This document shows, piece after piece, positions 1 through 8,898 of a stretch of DNA of 64,000 nt. How positions within the stretch are numbered: the stretch's first letter is position 1; each line of letters starts with the position of its first letter. The stretch lies in contig NZ_CP114205.1 in NCBI RefSeq assembly GCF_027497495.1, forward strand, positions 6,448,001 through 6,512,000, in the 5' to 3' direction. The DNA comes from Streptomyces tubercidicus. Its GTDB lineage: Bacteria; Actinomycetota; Actinomycetes; Streptomycetales; Streptomycetaceae. Under the pieces are notes generated by a model. That model was given only the letters and a program-made list of their open reading frames with translations. It had not been told where the DNA came from and made no database searches. The position numbers and the translations under genes are program-made.

Positions 1-1073
1 AGCCGACCCAGCACTCGGTCGCGGCGCTGCGCAACATCGGTATCCAGCCCGACGCGATCGTGCTGCGCGCCGACCGCGAGGTGCCGACCGCCATCAAGCG
101 CAAGATCTCGCTGATGTGCGACGTCGACGAGGCCGCGGTGGTCGCCGCGATCGACGCCCCGTCGATCTACGACATCCCCAAGGTGCTGCACACCGAGGGC
201 CTGGACGCCTATGTCGTACGGAAGCTGGACCTCCCGTTCCGCGACGTGAACTGGACCCAGTGGGAGGACCTGCTCGACCGCGTCCACAACCCCGACCACG
301 AGGTCAAGGTCGCGCTGGTCGGCAAGTACATCGACCTGCCCGACGCCTACCTCTCGGTCACCGAGGCGCTGCGGGCCGGCGGCTTCGCGAACAAGACCCG
401 GGTGAAGCTGAAGTGGGTCACCTCCGACGACTGCAAGACCCCGGCCGGCGCCGCCGAGCAGCTCGGGGACTGTGACGCGGTCTGCATCCCCGGCGGCTTC
501 GGCGACCGGGGCGTGGACGGCAAGGTCGGCGCGATCACCTACGCCCGGGAGAACAAGCTCCCGCTGCTCGGCCTGTGCCTGGGCCTGCAGTGCGTGGTCA
601 TCGAGGCGGCCCGCAACCTGGCCGGCATCGAGGGCGCGAACTCCACCGAGTTCGACCCGGCCGCGGCCGACCCGGTCATCTCCACGATGGCCGAGCAGAT
701 GGACATCGTCGCAGGTGAGGGCGATATGGGCGGCACGATGCGGCTGGGTATGTACCCCGCCAAGCTCGCCGAGGGCTCGATCGTCCGCGAGGTCTACGAC
801 GACCAGCCCTACGTCGAGGAGCGCCACCGCCACCGCTACGAGGTCAACAACGCCTACCGCGGTGAGCTGGAGAAGAAGGCCGGGCTGCTGTTCTCCGGCA
901 CCTCCCCGGACAACAAGCTCGTCGAGTACGTCGAGTACCCGCGCGAGATCCACCCCTACCTGGTCGCCACCCAGGCACACCCGGAGCTGCGCTCCCGCCC
1001 GACCCGTCCGCACCCGCTCTTCGCCGGTCTGGTGAAGGCCGCGGTCGCGCGCAAGACGGGTTCCGCGAAGTAG
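1..1073 (+). CDS. pyrG: CTP synthase, C-terminal part (5' end outside window)
   Basis: This enzyme makes CTP from UTP, ATP and glutamine in the cytoplasm. The reading frame is open from base 3, where it reads PTQHSVAALRNIGIQPDAIV, so the gene enters from outside the window and about 357 residues are visible. Seen: the end of the synthetase domain, then a class I glutamine amidotransferase domain with the nucleophile motif GLCLGLQC near base 570 and the His-Glu pair in QAHPEL near base 973. The Nudix gene follows after about 95 bases. Family assignment is secure; only the N-terminus is missing. Confidence 0.97.
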   Translation, partial: PTQHSVAALRNIGIQPDAIVLRADREVPTAIKRKISLMCDVDEAAVVAAIDAPSIYDIPKVLHTEGLDAYVVRKLDLPFRDVNWTQWEDLLDRVHNPDHEVKVALVGKYIDLPDAYLSVTEALRAGGFANKTRVKLKWVTSDDCKTPAGAAEQLGDCDAVCIPGGFGDRGVDGKVGAITYARENKLPLLGLCLGLQCVVIEAARNLAGIEGANSTEFDPAAADPVISTMAEQMDIVAGEGDMGGTMRLGMYPAKLAEGSIVREVYDDQPYVEERHRHRYEVNNAYRGELEKKAGLLFSGTSPDNKLVEYVEYPREIHPYLVATQAHPELRSRPTRPHPLFAGLVKAAVARKTGSAK

Positions 1074-1168
1074 CGCACACCGCGGCGGATACGGTTGCCG
1101 GGGTACGGCCTCTCGCAGGTCGTGCCCCGGTTTCTGCGTTGGCACAGGCACATACAGGAGGACGCGCC

Positions 1169-1795
1169 ATGGCGATCAAGGACACCCCCGAGGAGTGGAC
1201 GGTCACCGCGACCACGACGCCGTTCACCGGGAACAAGACCAGCGTCCGCACCGACCAGGTCGTCATGCCCGACGGGTCCAGCGTCTCGCGTGACTACCAG
1301 GTCCACCCCGGCTCGGTGGCCGTCGTCGCGCTCGACGACGAGGGCCGGGTGCTGGTGCTGCGCCAGTACCGCCACCCCGTACGCCAGAAGCTGTGGGAGA
1401 TCCCCGCCGGGCTGCTCGACATCCCCGGCGAGAACCCGCTGCACGCGGCACAGCGCGAGCTGTACGAGGAAGCGCACGTCAAGGCCGGGGACTGGCGGGT
1501 GCTGACCGACGTCTACACCACGCCCGGCGGCTGCGACGAGGCCGTGCGGATCTTCCTCGCCCGCGATCTGTCCGAGGCGGAGGGCGAGCGCTTCGAGGTC
1601 TCCGAGGAGGAGGCCGATATGGAGCTGGCGCGGGTGCCGCAGGACGAGCTGATCCGTGGCGCGCTCGCCGGTGAGCTGCACAACAACTGCCTCGTCGTGG
1701 GAGTGCTGGCGCTCGCCGCGGCCCAGGGCGGCGCGGGCCTGGACGCGCTGCGCCCGGCCGACGCGCCCTGGCCGGCCCGCCCCTTCGAGGTCTGA
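1169..1795 (+). CDS. Nudix hydrolase, ADP-ribose pyrophosphatase type
   Basis: A 208-residue Nudix enzyme expected to cleave ADP-ribose to AMP and ribose 5-phosphate. The ATG at 1169 is chosen because CAGGAGG lies 6-10 bases upstream. The Nudix box falls near residue 88 onward, with PAGLLD, then GE, seven residues, then RELYEE. This matches the actinobacterial ADP-ribose pyrophosphatase arrangement, where the first box glycine is shifted by one. The usual glycine after EE is replaced by histidine (EEAHV). The position directly after pyrG matches what I recall from M. tuberculosis (pyrG then an ADPRase). Substrate is inferred from family and context. Confidence 0.9.
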   Translation: MAIKDTPEEWTVTATTTPFTGNKTSVRTDQVVMPDGSSVSRDYQVHPGSVAVVALDDEGRVLVLRQYRHPVRQKLWEIPAGLLDIPGENPLHAAQRELYEEAHVKAGDWRVLTDVYTTPGGCDEAVRIFLARDLSEAEGERFEVSEEEADMELARVPQDELIRGALAGELHNNCLVVGVLALAAAQGGAGLDALRPADAPWPARPFEV

Positions 1796-1962
1796 GCCGG
1801 GCCCCTTCCCGCCGTACCACGGGCCCGTCGGATGATCCGCCGATCCGATCGGGTGACTCAACCGCCCCGCGCTGCACGAGACGTGACGGGCCGTGAACTA
1901 CGCTCGGCAGCGTCCGCCCCAGCGGTGGATTCGTACGCGCAGGTGGACGGGAGCGTGAGCCG

Positions 1963-4107
1963 GTGACGGACCAGGCGGTGGGCGGGGGGCACCTCCCGCC
2001 GGAGGCGGCGGAAGCGGCTGCCACGACAGCGCCCGGACCGCGGGCCGCGGCGCCCCGCCAGGCCGGTGCCGCCGCCCGCCCCACCGTCCCCGCGACCGCC
2101 GCCGCCCCGTCCACCGGCGGATTCGCCGGGCGGCGCCGCGAACTCAAGGAGCTGCACGCCGATATCGCCCGCGCCGGCCTGGACACCCTCTCCGGCCGCA
2201 AGGGCGCCCGCAGCCGGGTGCTGCTGATCGCCGGGCGCCCCGGTTCCGGACGGACGGCCCTGGCCGAGGAGCTGCTGCGGGAGCTGGCCGACGGACATCC
2301 CGACGGGGTTCTCCGGGCCACCCTGACCGGCCCGGACGGTGAACCGGCCGACACCGGCCGCACCGCACGTGAGCTGCTGGCCGCGCTCGGCACAGGCGCC
2401 CCGCCGGGCGCCCCCGAGGACGAGCTGACCGGACGGCTGCGCGAGGCGCTCGCCGGGCGCCGGGCCCTGCTCTTCCTGGACGACGCCCCCGGCGCCGACC
2501 AGGTCGAACCGCTGCTTCCCGACGCCCCGGACTGTCTGGTCGTGGTCGTCTCGCAGGGGCCGCTGACCGGCATTCCGGACGTCCGGCCGTGCGCCCTGGG
2601 CGGTCTGGACAGCGCGGCCGGGGTCGCCGTCCTCAGCCGGTATGCCGGACCGACCCGGATCACGGTGGATCCGCGGACCGCCGACCGTGTCGTCGAGGAG
2701 TGCGGCGGCCAGCCCGCCGCCCTGGTCCTGGCCGGGGCCTGGCTCGCCGCCCGCCCGATGTCCTCGGTCGCCGATCTGTGCCAGGCGCTGCGGGCCGTAC
2801 CGCTGCCGCCGGACCTGCCCACCGGGGCCCGGCCGCTGTTCCGCGCCTTCCGCCTCGCCCATGACGCGCTGCCGGCGCCCGCCGCCCGGATGCTGCGGCT
2901 GATCACCCTGGCCCCGGGCGGTCTGGTGGACGCGCATATCGCCTCCGCGCTGGCCGGCTGCTCGGTGGCCGTGGCCGCCACGACGCTGAGCGAATGCGCC
3001 GCGCTCGGACTGCTGCGGCCCGCCGCCGACGAGGGCGAGGAGGCCCCCGGCGTCCCCGCGCCCGACGCCGCCCTGTATCCCCCGTACCGCCTTCCCGGCT
3101 GCCTCTGCCCGCTGGTGCGCGCACTGCTCACGGAGCATGAGCGCCCGGCCGAGATCGAGCTGGCCCGCGCCCGGATGCTGGAGCGGACCGTACGGCTGCT
3201 GCAGTCCTGCCGGGCGATGGCGGAGCCGGCCGATTCCCCCGCCCGCCGGAAGACCGCGGGGCTGCCGCGCGCGCTGCGCTTCGGCTCCCGGGACGCCGCC
3301 GCGCACTGGCTGCGCATCCGCCGCGGCGCCCTGCTCGACGCCGCAAGGATCGCCGTCGTGGACGGTGAACTCGACACCCTGGACCGGCGGTTGATGGCCG
3401 TGCTGACCCGTACGCTGCTGGCCCACCAGGGCGCCGAGGCCGCCGCACCGGACCTCTACGCGCTGCACGGGCTCGTCCTGCGGGTCGCCGAGCGGCGCGG
3501 GCTGCCGCGGGAGCGGGCCGCCGCCCTGCTGAACCTCGGCGACCTGGACGGCCAGGCGGGACGGACCACACAGGCGCTCACCCGCTACCGCGGTGCGCTG
3601 GAGGCGGCACGCTCGGTGAAGGACCCCCTGGCCACCGGCCGGGCACTGGAGTCGCTGGGCGGCACCTATACCGAGCTGGGCGACTGGCAGCGGGCCGCCG
3701 ACTGGTACGGCCGGGCCCTGGAGCTGCGGCTCGCCCGCGGTGAGGGCGGGGACGCGGCGCGGCTGCACGGCCGGATCGGCGGCGCGCTCGCGCAGGCGGG
3801 CCGGTGGGACGAGGCGCTCAAGGCGTGGCGGGCGGCCGTCGGGGCCTATCGCCGCCTCGGTGAGATGGCCGGCCAGGCGCGGGCGACCGGTGAGGTGGCC
3901 CGGGTGCAGGAGTACGCGGGGCGGCCCGAGGAGGCGCTGCGGACCTGTCTGGAAGCCCTGGACATCGCCCGTAAAGCGGGTGGCGGACGGCTGGAGGCGG
4001 CCCTGCAGCTGCGGATTGCGGACACCCTCGAACGGCTCGGAGATCCGGCCGCGGCACGGCTCCATCGGGCCGCCGGAGAGCGACTCTTTGGAGATCACCC
4101 CGAGTGA
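1963..4107 (+). CDS. Stand-alone NB-ARC/STAND-like ATPase with C-terminal TPR repeats
   Basis: A 714-residue protein starting at GTG 1963. After a Pro/Ala-rich leader it has a Walker A motif GRPGSGRT near residue 91 and a Walker B stretch LLFLDDAP near residue 169. It then has a winged-helix-like middle part and TPR-type helical repeats from about residue 515 (for example LGGTYTELGDWQRAADWYGRAL). The layout resembles the ATPase and TPR halves of AfsR-type regulators, but there is no SARP or other DNA-binding domain at the N-terminus. Its effector is therefore unknown. The leader contains a copy of a streptomycete palindromic element (see 1985-2014). STAND-ATPase identity is likely; function is not known. 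Confidence 0.75.
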   Translation: MTDQAVGGGHLPPEAAEAAATTAPGPRAAAPRQAGAAARPTVPATAAAPSTGGFAGRRRELKELHADIARAGLDTLSGRKGARSRVLLIAGRPGSGRTALAEELLRELADGHPDGVLRATLTGPDGEPADTGRTARELLAALGTGAPPGAPEDELTGRLREALAGRRALLFLDDAPGADQVEPLLPDAPDCLVVVVSQGPLTGIPDVRPCALGGLDSAAGVAVLSRYAGPTRITVDPRTADRVVEECGGQPAALVLAGAWLAARPMSSVADLCQALRAVPLPPDLPTGARPLFRAFRLAHDALPAPAARMLRLITLAPGGLVDAHIASALAGCSVAVAATTLSECAALGLLRPAADEGEEAPGVPAPDAALYPPYRLPGCLCPLVRALLTEHERPAEIELARARMLERTVRLLQSCRAMAEPADSPARRKTAGLPRALRFGSRDAAAHWLRIRRGALLDAARIAVVDGELDTLDRRLMAVLTRTLLAHQGAEAAAPDLYALHGLVLRVAERRGLPRERAAALLNLGDLDGQAGRTTQALTRYRGALEAARSVKDPLATGRALESLGGTYTELGDWQRAADWYGRALELRLARGEGGDAARLHGRIGGALAQAGRWDEALKAWRAAVGAYRRLGEMAGQARATGEVARVQEYAGRPEEALRTCLEALDIARKAGGGRLEAALQLRIADTLERLGDPAAARLHRAAGERLFGDHPE
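1985..2014 (+). repeat. Dispersed streptomycete palindromic element, copy 1 (inside a CDS)
   Basis: The core GGGGGCACCTCCC (1985-1997) is followed by a short stem GCC-GGA-GGC and a GGCGGAAG tail. The same 13-base core and stem/loop/tail layout recurs at 9650-9682. Here it is read in frame within the N-terminal leader of the ATPase (VGGGHLPPEAAEAA). The element type is one I recall as frequent in Streptomyces genomes; its role is unknown. Confidence 0.55.
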
Positions 4108-4188
4108 CCTACGAAATCGGTGGTGCTTCTCGCACAAATTAATGCTTTGCAAGGCTAGACAAGAAGGGCTCCTTCAATAGACTGGCTG

Positions 4189-4228
4189 GACCGCGTTCGG
4201 CGCGGTCAGTTCCGTCATGCGACGCATG
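4189..4228. promoter_or_regulatory. Two inverted repeats upstream of ald
   Basis: GACCGCG (4189-4195), TTCGG, CGCGGTC (4201-4207) is a perfect 7-base inverted repeat. CATGCG-A-CGCATG (4216-4228) is a perfect 6-base one. Both lie in the 160-base space before the alanine dehydrogenase start, where an operator or leader hairpin would sit. The binding protein is unknown. Lrp/AldR-type control is known for ald in other actinobacteria, but I cannot assign these sites to it. Confidence 0.4.
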
Positions 4229-4266
4229 AGGGGATAATTCCTTCTGCACCCTCTCTTCCAAGGACC

Positions 4267-5391
4267 GTGATCGACGTGAAGGTCGGCATCCCCCGCGAGG
4301 TCAAGAACAACGAGTTCCGCGTGGCCATCACGCCCGCCGGAGTCCATGAACTCGTCCGCCACGGCCACCAGGTCTTCATCGAGAAGGACGCCGGTCTCGG
4401 TTCGTCCATCACGAATGAGGAGTACGTCTCCGCCGGTGCGTCCATCCTGGACACCGCCGACGAGGTCTGGGGCACCGCTGACCTGCTGCTGAAGGTCAAG
4501 GAGCCGATTGCGGAGGAGTACCACCGCCTCCGCAAGGACCAGACGCTCTTCACCTACCTGCACCTGGCCGCCTCCAAGGAGTGCACGGACGCGCTGCTGG
4601 AGTCCGGCACCACCGCCATCGCCTACGAGACCGTCGAGACGGCCGGCCGCCAGCTGCCGCTGCTCGCCCCGATGTCCGAGGTCGCGGGCCGTATCGCCCC
4701 GCAGGTCGGCGCCTACCACCTGATGCGCCAGGCCGGCGGCCGCGGTGTGCTGCCCGGTGGCGTCCCCGGTGTGCACGCGGGCAAGGCCGTCATCATCGGC
4801 GGTGGCGTCTCCGGCTGGAACGCCCTGCAGATCGCGGTGGGCCTCGGCTTCCACGTCACCCTGCTGGACAAGGACATCAACAAGCTCCGCGAGGCCGACA
4901 AGATCTTCGGCACCAAGGTGCAGACGATCGTCTCCAACGCCTACGAGCTGGAGAAGGCCGTCGTCGAGGCCGACCTCGTCGTCGGTGCGGTCCTCATCCC
5001 CGGCGCTAAGGCCCCGAAGCTGGTCACCAACGAGCTCGTCGCCAAGATGAAGCCCGGAAGTGTTCTTGTCGACATCGCGATCGACCAGGGCGGCTGCTTC
5101 GAGGACTCCCGTGCCACCACGCACGCCGAGCCGACCTTCCCGGTCCACAACTCGGTCTTCTACTGCGTCGCCAACATGCCCGGCGCGGTGCCGAACACCT
5201 CCACCCACGCGCTCACCAACGCCACGCTGCCCTACATCGTGGAGCTGGCGAACCGCGGCTGGGTCGAGGCGCTGCGCCGTGACCCGGCGCTGGCCAAGGG
5301 CCTGAACACGCACGACGGCAAGGTCGTCTACGGCCCGGTCGCCGAGGCGCACGGCCTGGAGCACGTCGAACTGCGCACCCTCCTCGGCTGA
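4267..5391 (+). CDS. ald: Alanine dehydrogenase
   Basis: NAD-dependent interconversion of L-alanine with pyruvate plus ammonia, cytoplasmic. The 374-residue protein has the family start KVGIPREVKNNEFRVA, the substrate-site lysine in KVKEP, the catalytic histidine in YLHLAA, a Rossmann motif GGGVSGWNA near residue 178 and the active-site aspartate in DIAIDQGG. GTG at 4267 gives MIDVKVG. GTG at 4276 (VKVG) is an alternative: AAGGA at 4260-4264 is only 2 bases from the first start and 11 from the second. A strong hairpin at 5423-5454 closes the unit. Confidence 0.95.
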   Translation: MIDVKVGIPREVKNNEFRVAITPAGVHELVRHGHQVFIEKDAGLGSSITNEEYVSAGASILDTADEVWGTADLLLKVKEPIAEEYHRLRKDQTLFTYLHLAASKECTDALLESGTTAIAYETVETAGRQLPLLAPMSEVAGRIAPQVGAYHLMRQAGGRGVLPGGVPGVHAGKAVIIGGGVSGWNALQIAVGLGFHVTLLDKDINKLREADKIFGTKVQTIVSNAYELEKAVVEADLVVGAVLIPGAKAPKLVTNELVAKMKPGSVLVDIAIDQGGCFEDSRATTHAEPTFPVHNSVFYCVANMPGAVPNTSTHALTNATLPYIVELANRGWVEALRRDPALAKGLNTHDGKVVYGPVAEAHGLEHVELRTLLG

Positions 5392-5422
5392 GACGTCAAC
5401 CACGGACGTCAACGCCGCACCT

Positions 5423-5454
5423 CCGGCCGGGCCCTGTCGACAGGGCCCGGCCGG
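5423..5454 (+). terminator. Terminator hairpin after ald
   Basis: A perfect 32-base palindrome, CCGGCCGGGCCCTGTC (5423-5438) followed by its exact complement (5439-5454), 31 bases after the ald stop. There is no T tract, as is usual for streptomycete terminators. Confidence 0.7.
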
Positions 5455-5733
5455 TCGCGTGTGCGACCGGCGGTGCGCCGCGCTCCGGACCACCGGCACT
5501 CAACTCGCCGCGAACGTAACCCTTTAACCGATTCGCGCACCCCTGAAACATCGGTCCGATACCGCTTGCGCCCTTGACATCGGGGGGTCCGGTTACCGAC
5601 ACATCGTGCCGGGTCCGGTGGATTGTGTTGCTGCGGACGCCCGACACGCCATAGAGTCGCCAACCGTCGGCATGGTGCCACGCTGACCTATCGATAAAGT
5701 TTCCTGGTCACGTCCAAGGAGGTAAGACGACTT
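5455..5733 (+). promoter_or_regulatory. Intergenic region upstream of parA with candidate promoter
   Basis: No gene is visible in this stretch. TTGCTG (5628-5633), an 18-base spacer and TAGAGT (5652-5657) resemble a vegetative streptomycete promoter. A second possible -35, TTGACA, lies at 5574-5579. AAGGAGGT at 5716-5723 is a near-perfect ribosome binding site for parA. Confidence 0.35.
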
Positions 5734-6897
5734 GTGAATGAGTCGACATTTACTCCCGGAGATGGACAACCAGGAGTGGTTGCACGGGACCAGGGTCCCT
5801 CGGGGCGCGAGGCTGTCGGCTCCGTTGCGGTCCATACCTTCGCAGCCCATCAGAGCATTTCCACGACAGCCCACCAGAGCATGGACGGCCATCACGTGAA
5901 CGCCATGGCCGGCGACCGGGGCAGTGGAGAACCCGCCCGTCTCGCCGACTACGACGACCTGCCCGAGGGGCACTTCTACGATCCGGACGCGGAGTACGAG
6001 CCGGACCCCGAATACGCCGCGACGCTCGCGCCGGACGCCGCGCGCCAGCGCCGCGAACGCGTCGGCCCGACCGGACGCCCGCTCCCTTATTTCCCCATCC
6101 CGGGACCGCTGTCCGACCACGGCCCCGCCAAAATCATCGCGATGTGCAACCAGAAGGGCGGGGTCGGCAAGACCACCTCGACCATCAACCTGGGTGCCGC
6201 GCTCGCCGAATACGGACGACGGGTGCTGCTCGTCGACTTCGACCCGCAGGGTGCCCTCTCGGTCGGACTCGGCGTCAACCCGATGGAGCTCGATCTGACG
6301 GTCTACAACCTGCTCATGGAGCGGGGCATGTCGGCCGACGAGGTGCTGCTCAAGACCGCGGTCCCCAACATGGACCTGCTGCCCAGCAATATCGATTTGT
6401 CAGCGGCAGAGGTGCAGTTGGTCAGCGAGGTCGCGCGCGAGTCGACGCTCCAGCGTGCGCTGAAGCCGCTGCTGGCCGACTACGACTACATCGTCATCGA
6501 CTGCCAGCCCTCCCTCGGCCTGCTCACCGTCAACGCCCTGACGGCGGCTCACAAGGTGATCGTGCCGCTGGAGTGCGAGTTCTTCGCGCTGCGCGGTGTC
6601 GCGCTGCTCACCGAGACGATCGAGAAGGTCCAGGAGCGGCTCAACCCCGAGCTGGAGCTGGACGGCATCCTGGCGACGATGTACGACTCCCGCACCGTGC
6701 ACAGCCGTGAGGTCCTGGCGCGGGTCGTCGAGGCCTTCGACGACCACGTCTACCACACCGTCATCGGCCGTACGGTCCGCTTCCCGGAGACCACCGTCGC
6801 GGGTGAGCCGATCACCACGTACGCCTCCAACTCCGTCGGCGCCGCCGCTTATCGTCAGCTCGCCAGGGAGGTGCTCGCCCGGTGTCACGCCGAGTGA
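5734..6897 (+). CDS. ParA/Soj-family ATPase of the scpAB operon
   Basis: A 387-residue Walker-type ATPase starting at GTG 5734, ten bases after AAGGAGGT. The deviant Walker A motif KGGVGKTTS begins near residue 141, followed by VDFDPQGALSVGLG and the Walker B-like DYIVIDCQPSLG. The first ~140 residues are an acidic, low-complexity extension not found in minimal ParA proteins. No parB is adjacent. It heads a compact unit with the scpA, scpB and rluB genes, the same order I recall from M. tuberculosis. This points to a role with the SMC condensin rather than to the oriC parAB pair. Confidence 0.9.
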   Translation: MNESTFTPGDGQPGVVARDQGPSGREAVGSVAVHTFAAHQSISTTAHQSMDGHHVNAMAGDRGSGEPARLADYDDLPEGHFYDPDAEYEPDPEYAATLAPDAARQRRERVGPTGRPLPYFPIPGPLSDHGPAKIIAMCNQKGGVGKTTSTINLGAALAEYGRRVLLVDFDPQGALSVGLGVNPMELDLTVYNLLMERGMSADEVLLKTAVPNMDLLPSNIDLSAAEVQLVSEVARESTLQRALKPLLADYDYIVIDCQPSLGLLTVNALTAAHKVIVPLECEFFALRGVALLTETIEKVQERLNPELELDGILATMYDSRTVHSREVLARVVEAFDDHVYHTVIGRTVRFPETTVAGEPITTYASNSVGAAAYRQLAREVLARCHAE

Positions 6898-7547
6898 GTC
6901 TGCCGGGAGCCGACGAACTGTTCCGTACCACCGGGGGAGGGGGGCTGCAGCCCTCCAGCCCCCGCCGCCCGGCGAACGGCTCCCCGGCCAACGGCGAGGC
7001 GCCCCGGGTGCCCGCACCGGCCGGCGAGCCCGATCCGGCGGCGGACGGGCCGGAGGCGGCCACCGCGGTACGGCAGCGTCGGCCCGGGGCCGGCGGCTCG
7101 GACACCCCGGCGGCGACGGCCGGTGACGGCGGACCGGCCACCCCACCACGGGTGCCCGCCGTCGGCCCCCCGGCCGAGCACAGCGGCCGGGAGACGGACG
7201 GCGAGACCGCCAAGGGGCACCGCACCCAGGCGGGCAAGGGCGGCCAGGCCGCTGCCGAGCCGGCTGCCGCGGCCGGACAGACCGGCGGGCAGGGCCGCCG
7301 CCGCGGTGGCTCCCGCGGCGCCAACCGCCGCCCCAGCGGCCGGGAACGGCACGACGAGAAGATCACCGTCTATGTCTCCGCCGAGGAGCTCATGGACCTC
7401 GAACATGCGCGGCTGGTGCTGCGCGGCGAACACGGCCTCGCCGTCGACCGCGGCCGGATCGTCCGCGAGGCGGTCGCCGTGGTCCTCGCCGACCTGGAGT
7501 CGCGTGGCGACGCCAGCATCCTGGTGCGGCGGCTGCGGGGCCGCTGA
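6882..7547 (+). CDS. Conserved actinomycete protein with possible ribbon-helix-helix C-terminus
   Basis: A 221-residue protein whose GTG start at 6882 overlaps the end of parA by 16 bases, indicating translational coupling. Residues 1 to about 150 are Pro/Gly/Ala/Arg-rich and look disordered, with a basic patch before the folded part. From about residue 157 the sequence ITVYVSAEELMDLEHARLVL continues to the end. It has the strand-helix-helix pattern of ribbon-helix-helix DNA-binding proteins. The position between ParA and ScpA suggests a DNA- or partner-binding accessory of this system. This is inference from context and sequence pattern. Confidence 0.7.
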   Translation: MSRRVSLPGADELFRTTGGGGLQPSSPRRPANGSPANGEAPRVPAPAGEPDPAADGPEAATAVRQRRPGAGGSDTPAATAGDGGPATPPRVPAVGPPAEHSGRETDGETAKGHRTQAGKGGQAAAEPAAAAGQTGGQGRRRGGSRGANRRPSGRERHDEKITVYVSAEELMDLEHARLVLRGEHGLAVDRGRIVREAVAVVLADLESRGDASILVRRLRGR

Positions 7548-7767
7548 CGCCCGTCTCCCGCGGCCCGTGCCCGGGGCGCGGCCGGTCCGGCACGGCCGGG
7601 GCCGCCGCCGTGGTCGCCCGCCCGTGGCGGCCGAGAATTACCGCGCGGCCGCCGCGGTGCGGAAACGTCACGCCGGGTGGGGCGGGATAGCCTGCCTTTT
7701 CGGCGGGGTGTCCCGCCCGTGATCAGCCCGTCGCCCCCGGCACGGGACCGCAGCACCCTGGACCGCG

Positions 7768-8898
7768 ATGTCGACGACCAACGATGAACACCCCGCGCGC
7801 CGTAGCCGTAGACGCCTTGGGCGGGGGGTGGGTGAGGCGTCGGCCGACGGGACGCCGGTCATGGAGACGCCGGCTATCGGGACGTTGGCCGTCGAGACGC
7901 CGGACGAGGCCGCGGTCACGGAGGTGCTGGACGAGCCCGTGGCGCCAGACGTGCCGGAGGCTTCCGGGCCGGCGGAGGAAGCCGCTGCGGGGGAGGGCCC
8001 CGTGGCCGCCCCCGCCGAGGTCGGCACCGAGGAGGCAGAGAAGGGCGAGAAGGACGGGAACGGCGACGGCCGCTTCACCCTCCGGCTCGACAACTTCGAG
8101 GGGCCCTTCGATCTTCTCCTCCAGCTGATCTCCAAGCACAAGCTGGACGTCACCGAGGTCGCGCTGTCGCAGGTGACGGACGAGTTCATGGCGCACATCC
8201 GCGCCATGGGGCCGGACTGGGACCTGGACCAGACCACGGAATTCCTGGTCGTGGCGGCGACGCTGCTGGATCTGAAGGCGGCCCGGCTGCTGCCCGTGGC
8301 CGAGGTGGAGGACGAGGCGGACCTCGCGCTCCTGGAAGCCCGCGATCTGCTCTTCGCCCGGTTGCTGCAGTACCGCGCCTACAAACGGATCGCGGACATC
8401 TTCAGCGGCCGGCTGGCGGACGAGGCCCGCTGCCACCCCCGTACGGTCGGCCTGGAGCCGCAGCTGGCCGAGCTGCTGCCCGAGGTCGTCATCAGCACCG
8501 GCGCGGAGGGCTTCGCCAAGCTGGCGGTCAAGGCGATGCAGCCCAAGGCCCGGCCGCAGGTCTATGTCGACCACATCCACGCCCCGCTGGTGAGCGTGCG
8601 GGAGCAGGCCGAGGTGGTGATGGCGCGGCTGCGGGAGGCGGGCGAGTGCGGCTTCCAGGAGCTGTGCGCGGACGCACCGGACACCCTCACCGTCGTGGCG
8701 CGCTTCCTGGCCCTGCTGGAGCTCTACCGGGAGCGGGTGGTCGTCCTGGACCAGGACGAGGCCCTGGGGGCGCTCACCGTCCGCTGGACGGGCACGGAGG
8801 GGGCCGAGCCGGTGGTCACCGACGAGTTCGACCAGGAACCGGGCCAGCGCGCCGCCACGGCGGCACAGGCAGAGCGAGCAGGAGAGGAGCGGGCATGA
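7768..8898 (+). CDS. scpA: Segregation and condensation protein A
   Basis: The kleisin subunit of bacterial condensin, bridging SMC heads with ScpB on the nucleoid. The protein is 376 residues. A disordered acidic leader of about 100 residues precedes the SMC-binding N-domain RFTLRLDNFEGPFDLLLQLI. The C-terminal winged helix ends near EALGALTVRWTG. Family members are usually 250-270 residues, so the extra length is the leader and a short tail. Its stop overlaps the scpB start (ATGA at 8895-8898). Confidence 0.93.
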   Translation: MSTTNDEHPARRSRRRLGRGVGEASADGTPVMETPAIGTLAVETPDEAAVTEVLDEPVAPDVPEASGPAEEAAAGEGPVAAPAEVGTEEAEKGEKDGNGDGRFTLRLDNFEGPFDLLLQLISKHKLDVTEVALSQVTDEFMAHIRAMGPDWDLDQTTEFLVVAATLLDLKAARLLPVAEVEDEADLALLEARDLLFARLLQYRAYKRIADIFSGRLADEARCHPRTVGLEPQLAELLPEVVISTGAEGFAKLAVKAMQPKARPQVYVDHIHAPLVSVREQAEVVMARLREAGECGFQELCADAPDTLTVVARFLALLELYRERVVVLDQDEALGALTVRWTGTEGAEPVVTDEFDQEPGQRAATAAQAERAGEERA

